The notes under the pieces: generated by a model | The model's database searches: none | What the model saw: the letters and a program-made list of their open reading frames with translations, nothing else | What the model was told of the DNA's origin: nothing | Shown: positions 5,357 through 9,731 of the stretch, one piece after another | Position numbering within the stretch: position 1 is the first letter of the stretch | Layout of the letters: the number at the start of each line of letters is the position of its first letter | Translations under genes and position numbers: made by a program | Assembly: GCA_030596915.1 (NCBI GenBank) | Contig: JAUVSX010000077.1 | Coordinates: 1 to 9,731, forward strand | Direction of reading: 5' to 3' | Source of the DNA: Chloroflexota bacterium | Lineage (GTDB): Bacteria; Chloroflexota; Anaerolineae; B4-G1 | Length of the DNA: 9,731 bases

Positions 5357-7588
5357 ATGCGCCCCGCAGAGCAGTCCCCTCTCAGCTCAGAACCTGCCCA
5401 CGTCGGGGCGAGCTCAGACCGAGCACCCTCGCTCAACGGGCAGCGTCCAACGACACCCGGCAACACATCCGCTGCTCCGCCGCGATCTCTCCGGCGGTGG
5501 CGCATCGTCGGGTACATCGTGCCGATGCTCGTGGTATTGCTGGCGTTTGCCCTGCGGGTACACAGGCTGCCGGAGGTGCCCTTCGGCTGGCACCCCGACG
5601 AGGCGTCGAAGGGGCTACTAGCCCGGGACGTACTGGCTGGCAAATACGCTCCCGCCTTCTTCTCGGCATTCACCGGCCGGGATGCACTGTACGTCTACCT
5701 GGAGGCCCTGGCCTTTTCCCTGTTCGGGGGGGGTATGGTGGCCGCGCGCCTGCTGTCAGCTTTCGCCGGCGTGCTGACGGTCGCGGTCAGTTATGGCCTG
5801 GGCCGGACCATGTTCGGCCGTCGCGTCGGCCTCGTTGCGGCTGCCCTGCTCGGCGCCTCGCTATGGCACCTCATTGCCAGTCGCAACGCCTACCGCGCCG
5901 TGATCCAGCCGCTCGTGCAGATCCCCCTGTTGTGGCTCCTATTCCACGAGTGGCGCCGTGGTGAAGGCAAGACCTCTGGGTGGCTGCTTGCGGCGGTCGC
6001 TGGCCTTTTCCTTGGCCTGAGCCAGTCCACCTACACGGCCGCGCGCGCCTTCCCCGTGATGGTTCTGATCCTGCTCGCTCTCGCTTGGGCCATAGTCCCG
6101 TCCCTCATTCTCCGACGCTGGCAATGGCTGCTGGCGATGCTCCTCGTCGCAGCAGTCGTGCTGGTTCCCCTGGCCCTCTACGTCTTCCGTCACCCGTTCG
6201 ACCTCTACGGACGGGCAGCGCAGGTGTCGGTCTTCACCCCGGAGTGGTCGGGCGGCGATGCGTGGGGCCGACTGAGACGGAGTGTAGTTGAAACCGCTCG
6301 CATGTTCTTCATTTGGGGAGATCCCAACTACAGATTCAACATCGCCGGGAAACCTGTCTTCGGAACAGTCGGTGCGGTTGCGTTCTGCGGGGGCATCGCG
6401 GTATGTACGTGGTCTGCCATCCGCTCCAAGGGGTGGCGCCGGCTCGCGTACGCTTCGCTGCTCATCTGGGTGGTCGTCATGCTGCTCCCGATGACGCTGT
6501 CTGCCGAGAGCCTGCCCTACTACCAGCGGGCGATAGGCATCCTCCCGGCGGTGTACCTTCTGCCAGCCCTGTTCCTGGATGCGCTGGCCGGCTGGGCTTC
6601 GTCCCTTGGCGGTAGACTCCTTGGGCGGGTGGATCAAGGCCGCAATGAGCAGAGCGGATTGCGCATCGCGCGCGCTCTGAGCAACACGCTGCTCGGGGTT
6701 CTCATCGCCGCGCTGACAATGCGCACGGCGCGGGTGTACTTCGGCGACTGGCACGCCACGCCGCGCAATGATGACGACAGGCGGGTGGCGATGGTGTATG
6801 CCGCATCGTACCTAAGGGAAGAGACGGCGGGCTTGGCCCTCTACCTGTCCTCCGAGTATCCTGAACATCCGACGCTGGCCTTCCTCGCGCCGGAGCGGTA
6901 CGACGGCGCCCATTGGTTCGACGCCCAGCAGAGCCTGCCCCTGCCGTCGGCCGGCCACGAAGCCACCTACGTGCTCTTGCTGGAGAATCCGCCGCAGCCG
7001 GCGCTGCTCGAGCGAGTGCCCGCCCTGAAACGGGTCCATACAGGCCACGACCGCTTCGGTCGTCCAGTTTTCGACGTGTACCATTGGCCAGGCCGTGGCT
7101 TCCCCGTGCCCGCGGACCAATCGCCCGCCATCTGGTCCTTCGAAGTGAGTTACGATCCCAGGGACCCGGATGGCCTCCGCCATCCTGTTGAGCTGCCTGT
7201 CAACTTCGGGGATATCCTGGCCTTCACCGGTCACGACCGGAGCGCTGACGTGGTCGCGCCTGGTGACACGCTTGAGCTAGTGCTGCACTGGCAGCTCCTT
7301 AGCAGACCAGAGCGGCACTACTCGATGTTCGCCCATCTGCTGGACGTCGAGGGCCGGGTCGTGGCTGAATACGACGCCAATCGTTATCCTACGAGCTTCT
7401 GGCGCGAGGGCGGAGGCGAGCTGCTGTTGAGCTACTTCCCATTGCGGATCGACCCCGGCACACCGCCTGGCGAATACCGCCTGGAGATTGGCGTCTACCA
7501 CCAACCAACGGGAGAGCGCCTTCCCGTCACCGAGGCTGGTGTCCCCGTCGCAGACCGGCTGCTCCTGCGCCCCGTGACAGTCCAATGA
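5357..7588 (+). CDS. GT-C fold membrane glycosyltransferase (GT39/ArnT-like) with C-terminal beta-rich domain
   Basis: A 743-residue polytopic membrane protein. After a Pro/Ser-rich, poorly conserved N-terminus of about 45 residues comes TM1 (about 50-68), then the first loop with GWHPDEASKG. Its acidic pair D81-E82 fits the catalytic loop of GT-C enzymes, which transfer sugars from polyprenyl-phosphate donors on the outer face of the membrane. A run of hydrophobic segments continues to about residue 465. The C-terminal part is soluble; its last 130 or so residues form a strand-rich module (GDTLELVLHWQ, FAHLLDVEGRVVAEYDA, PPGEYRLEIGVY) resembling extensions on similar proteins in Chloroflexota-type genomes, possibly for acceptor binding. 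The acceptor and sugar cannot be predicted. ATG 5357 is preferred because a -10 box sits just before it. An eight-G run at 5726-5733 lies in frame. Confidence 0.78.
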   Translation: MRPAEQSPLSSEPAHVGASSDRAPSLNGQRPTTPGNTSAAPPRSLRRWRIVGYIVPMLVVLLAFALRVHRLPEVPFGWHPDEASKGLLARDVLAGKYAPAFFSAFTGRDALYVYLEALAFSLFGGGMVAARLLSAFAGVLTVAVSYGLGRTMFGRRVGLVAAALLGASLWHLIASRNAYRAVIQPLVQIPLLWLLFHEWRRGEGKTSGWLLAAVAGLFLGLSQSTYTAARAFPVMVLILLALAWAIVPSLILRRWQWLLAMLLVAAVVLVPLALYVFRHPFDLYGRAAQVSVFTPEWSGGDAWGRLRRSVVETARMFFIWGDPNYRFNIAGKPVFGTVGAVAFCGGIAVCTWSAIRSKGWRRLAYASLLIWVVVMLLPMTLSAESLPYYQRAIGILPAVYLLPALFLDALAGWASSLGGRLLGRVDQGRNEQSGLRIARALSNTLLGVLIAALTMRTARVYFGDWHATPRNDDDRRVAMVYAASYLREETAGLALYLSSEYPEHPTLAFLAPERYDGAHWFDAQQSLPLPSAGHEATYVLLLENPPQPALLERVPALKRVHTGHDRFGRPVFDVYHWPGRGFPVPADQSPAIWSFEVSYDPRDPDGLRHPVELPVNFGDILAFTGHDRSADVVAPGDTLELVLHWQLLSRPERHYSMFAHLLDVEGRVVAEYDANRYPTSFWREGGGELLLSYFPLRIDPGTPPGEYRLEIGVYHQPTGERLPVTEAGVPVADRLLLRPVTVQ

Positions 7589-7639
7589 CGAGCTTGCATC
7601 GCCAAGTCAGGCGCGCGGACGTGCCGGCCTCATCCCGCG

Positions 7640-7663
7640 GCGGAGCGCAGGCCTGCGCTCCGC
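7640..7663. repeat. 24-bp perfect palindrome just upstream of the flavoprotein start
   Basis: GCGGAGCGCAGG and its exact complement are joined with no spacer (centre between 7651 and 7652). As RNA it would form a ten-base stem with a GGCC loop. It lies 51 bases after the glycosyltransferase stop and only four bases before the AGGA (7667-7670) serving the GTG start at 7680. No T-run follows, so it is a poor intrinsic terminator. It may be a regulatory hairpin near the ribosome site, an mRNA-end stabiliser, or a dispersed palindromic repeat. Confidence 0.7.
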
Positions 7664-7679
7664 GTCAGGATGGACGACC

Positions 7680-8939
7680 GTGACGAAACCACGCGTGATC
7701 GTGATCGGCGCAGGCGCGTCGGGGCTGCTCGCCGCCGGGCAGGCCGCCCAGCGGGGGGCCAGCACGCTACTGCTCGAGAAGATGGATCGCCCGGGCCGCA
7801 AACTGCGCATCACCGGCAAGGGCCGGTGCAACCTGACCAACGTGGCGCCACTTCCCGACTTCATCGCGCATTTCGGCGCCAATGGCCGTTTCCTGCGCCA
7901 ACCGTTTTCGCGGTTCTTCACGGACGATCTGGTGGCCTTCTTCGACGATCTGGGAGTGCACAGCGTCACTGAGCGTGGGGGGCGTGTCTTCCCGGCCAGC
8001 GAGCACGCTCAAGACGTCGTGGATGGCCTCGTGCGCTGGACCCGCAGTCAGAAGGTCGACCTACAGACCCAGTCTCCTGTGGCGCGCCTGGTCGTCGAGG
8101 GGGGACGCGTGGCCGGGGTGAAAGTGTCGGAGACCGCCCGCCGGAACGCCGGCCGCATCTATCGAGCATCCAGAGTGGTCATCGCGACCGGAGGCGCATC
8201 CTACCCGGGCACCGGATCTACGGGCGATGGCTACCGGCTGGCCAAGGCAGTGGGGCATTCGATTGTGCCGATCCGCCCCGCCCTCGTGCCGCTGGAGACG
8301 GACGGTGAGACCGCCGCCAGGCTACAGGGCCTGAGCCTGCGCAACGTGACCGTTCAACTATGGGTCGATGACCGGAAGGAGGCGGAGGGATTCGGCGAGA
8401 TGTTGTTCACGCACTTTGGGCTGTCTGGACCCATCGTTCTCTCGCTGAGCAAGCACGCGGTTGATGCATTGCGCGCCGGCCGGCGCGTGACCGCTGTCAC
8501 CGATCTCAAGCCTGCGCTAGATGAGCGAAACCTGGACGGACGCCTGCTTCGGGATATTGACGCGCACGGGAAGCAGCACTTCCGCTCCCTTCTGAAGGGA
8601 CTCTTGCCCCGCAAGCTGATCCCCGTGTGCGCGAACCTGACCAGTATCCCTCTGTCCAAGCCGTGCCATCAGATCACCGGCAAGGAGCGTGCGCGACTTC
8701 GCGCGTGGCTCAAGGACTTCCGCCTCCAGGTGACGGGACACCGTCCTTTGGCCGAAGCCATTGTCACAGCCGGTGGCGTTGACACCCGGGAGGTTGATCC
8801 GTACACGATGGCTTCGCGTCTCGTGGACGGCCTATACTTCGCCGGGGAGGTACTGGATGTAGACGCGGATACGGGCGGCTACAGCTTGCAGGCCGCGTTC
8901 TCGACCGGCTGGGTTGCCGGTCGCGCCGCCGCTGAGTAG
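7680..8939 (+). CDS. BaiN/HI0933 (YhiN) family NAD(P)/FAD-dependent oxidoreductase
   Basis: A soluble flavoprotein of 419 residues, normal for the family. The N-terminal FAD-binding Rossmann motif is GAGASG (residues 10-15), with E33 in LLLEK at the end of the second strand for the ribose. Next comes the family hallmark GRKLRITGKGRCNLTN. Later motifs are VIATGGASYPGTGSTGDGY, FGEMLFTHFGLSGP, and the C-terminal ITAGGVDTREVDPYTMASRLVDGLYFAGEVLDVDADTGGY (given in pieces here: TAGGV, GLYFAGE, LDVDADTGGY), which closes the FAD site. Most members have no known substrate; one relative, BaiN of Clostridium, acts on bile-acid intermediates, which cannot be assumed here. The GTG start at 7680 follows AGGA; ATG 7670 is out of frame. 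The gene lies 91 bases after the glycosyltransferase and 33 before the ABC-F gene, all on one strand. Confidence 0.92.
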   Translation: MTKPRVIVIGAGASGLLAAGQAAQRGASTLLLEKMDRPGRKLRITGKGRCNLTNVAPLPDFIAHFGANGRFLRQPFSRFFTDDLVAFFDDLGVHSVTERGGRVFPASEHAQDVVDGLVRWTRSQKVDLQTQSPVARLVVEGGRVAGVKVSETARRNAGRIYRASRVVIATGGASYPGTGSTGDGYRLAKAVGHSIVPIRPALVPLETDGETAARLQGLSLRNVTVQLWVDDRKEAEGFGEMLFTHFGLSGPIVLSLSKHAVDALRAGRRVTAVTDLKPALDERNLDGRLLRDIDAHGKQHFRSLLKGLLPRKLIPVCANLTSIPLSKPCHQITGKERARLRAWLKDFRLQVTGHRPLAEAIVTAGGVDTREVDPYTMASRLVDGLYFAGEVLDVDADTGGYSLQAAFSTGWVAGRAAAE

Positions 8940-8972
8940 ACTGGCCGATCGCCATCACCAGACGAGGCGCGA

Positions 8973-9731
8973 ATGCTCCAAGTCAGCAATCTGTCCAAGA
9001 GCTACGGCGACAGGGCCATCCTCGAGAACGCCAGCTTCACGCTCAACGCCGGCGATCGGGTCGGGCTCGTCGGTCCCAATGGTTGTGGCAAGACGACGCT
9101 GTTGCGCATCATCGTTGGTCAGGAGCAGCCTGATCAGGGCAGCGTGCACCTCTCGCCGGCTAGCCTGACGATCGGCTACCTCCCACAAGCCCTGGAGTTC
9201 GAGCCCGGCGCCAGCGTCGGCGATGTGATGCGCCAGGCGGTCGACGGCCTGCCTGGGGCTGAACAACAGGTGGAGTCGTTGGCCCAACAGATCGCGGAGG
9301 CCGATTCTGAGGAGCTGCCTGACTTGATGGACGCGTACTCAGAGGCGTTGTCCCGTCTCGAGGCCGCTGGCGGTTACGGCGCCATCCACAACATCGACGC
9401 CACTCTCGCCGGCCTGGGCCTGGGTACGGTTAACCAGGCCACGCCAGTTGCAGTCCTCAGTGGCGGGCAGAAGACGCGTCTTGGCCTTGCTCGTCTGATG
9501 CACGCCAGGCCCCAGGTACTGATCCTCGATGAGCCCACCAATCACCTGGATATCGCGGGTCTAGAGTGGCTAGAGACCTTCCTACTGGAGTACAAGGGGG
9601 CCGTCCTGGTGGTCTCCCACGATCGTGCCATCCTCGATCGAACGGTGCAGGCCATCCTCGAGCTTGATCCGGTCTCGCATTCAATCACCACCTACGCTGG
9701 CAACTACACCGACTATCATCTGGCCAAGCAA
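8973..9731 (+). CDS. ABC-F family ATPase, N-terminal part (runs off the right edge)
   Basis: A cytoplasmic ABC protein without membrane segments; 253 codons are visible. The first nucleotide-binding domain is essentially complete: Walker A GPNGCGKT (34-41), signature LSGGQKTR (from residue 162), Walker B LILDEPTNHLD (D186, E187) and the switch histidine in SHDR (H216). The direct signature-to-EPTNHLD spacing and the start of the inter-domain region (YAGNYTDYHLAKQ) are typical of ABC-F. These proteins bind the ribosomal E site and act as translation factors or, in some subgroups, antibiotic-protection proteins. Which subgroup this is depends on the linker and C-terminus outside the window. An insertion rich in acidic residues (about 90-130, the arm region) is present. 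ATG 8973 has GAGG five bases upstream, and the gene probably shares a transcript with the flavoprotein gene. Confidence 0.93.
   Translation, partial: MLQVSNLSKSYGDRAILENASFTLNAGDRVGLVGPNGCGKTTLLRIIVGQEQPDQGSVHLSPASLTIGYLPQALEFEPGASVGDVMRQAVDGLPGAEQQVESLAQQIAEADSEELPDLMDAYSEALSRLEAAGGYGAIHNIDATLAGLGLGTVNQATPVAVLSGGQKTRLGLARLMHARPQVLILDEPTNHLDIAGLEWLETFLLEYKGAVLVVSHDRAILDRTVQAILELDPVSHSITTYAGNYTDYHLAKQ

Noticed and set aside
5939..6754. A 271-codon minus-strand frame within the glycosyltransferase gene.
   Set aside because: It is antisense to a continuous membrane-protein frame and its hydrophilic, motif-free translation is a typical shadow.

Overview
The window is GC-rich, gene-dense bacterial DNA with ordinary Shine-Dalgarno sites, a mix of ATG and GTG starts, and short gaps (none over 300 bases). 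The GT-C glycosyltransferase with a C-terminal beta-rich extension, together with the overall protein style, suggests a member of the Chloroflexota. That is inference from family resemblance only: there is no rRNA or other phylogenetic marker here.

Layout. At the left edge (1-626, minus) is the 5' part of a UMF1/Atg22-like MFS transporter. It diverges from a two-gene plus-strand unit: a flavin-reductase-like FMN protein (914-1546) and mobB (1559-2092). A 133-bp convergent gap (2093-2225) holds three copies of an 11-bp dyad motif and three small hairpins. Next, on the minus strand, is a copper-efflux unit: a copZ-like chaperone (5167-4964) followed by the Cu+-ATPase gene copA (4718-2226). Between them is a decayed duplicate of the copA 5' end (4841-4764), which survives as a 25-codon reading frame. 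The copZ promoter is a perfect sigma-70 consensus.

Divergent from copZ on the plus strand is a large membrane glycosyltransferase (5357-7588), probably translated from a nearly leaderless mRNA. It is followed by a BaiN/HI0933-family flavoprotein (7680-8939) and the first 253 codons of an ABC-F ATPase (8973 to the right edge).

How it works together. The clear functional unit is copper handling: CopZ would bind Cu(I) in the cytoplasm and deliver it to the N-terminal metal-binding domains of CopA, which exports it. No copper regulator gene lies in the window. mobB points to molybdenum-cofactor maturation. The right-hand genes look like housekeeping neighbours with no obvious shared pathway.

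I see no phage, IS element, CRISPR array, tRNA or rRNA, and no convincing new multi-gene system. The most interesting signals are small: the copA-leader remnant, several well-formed inverted repeats in promoter regions, and the repeated dyad in the convergent gap.
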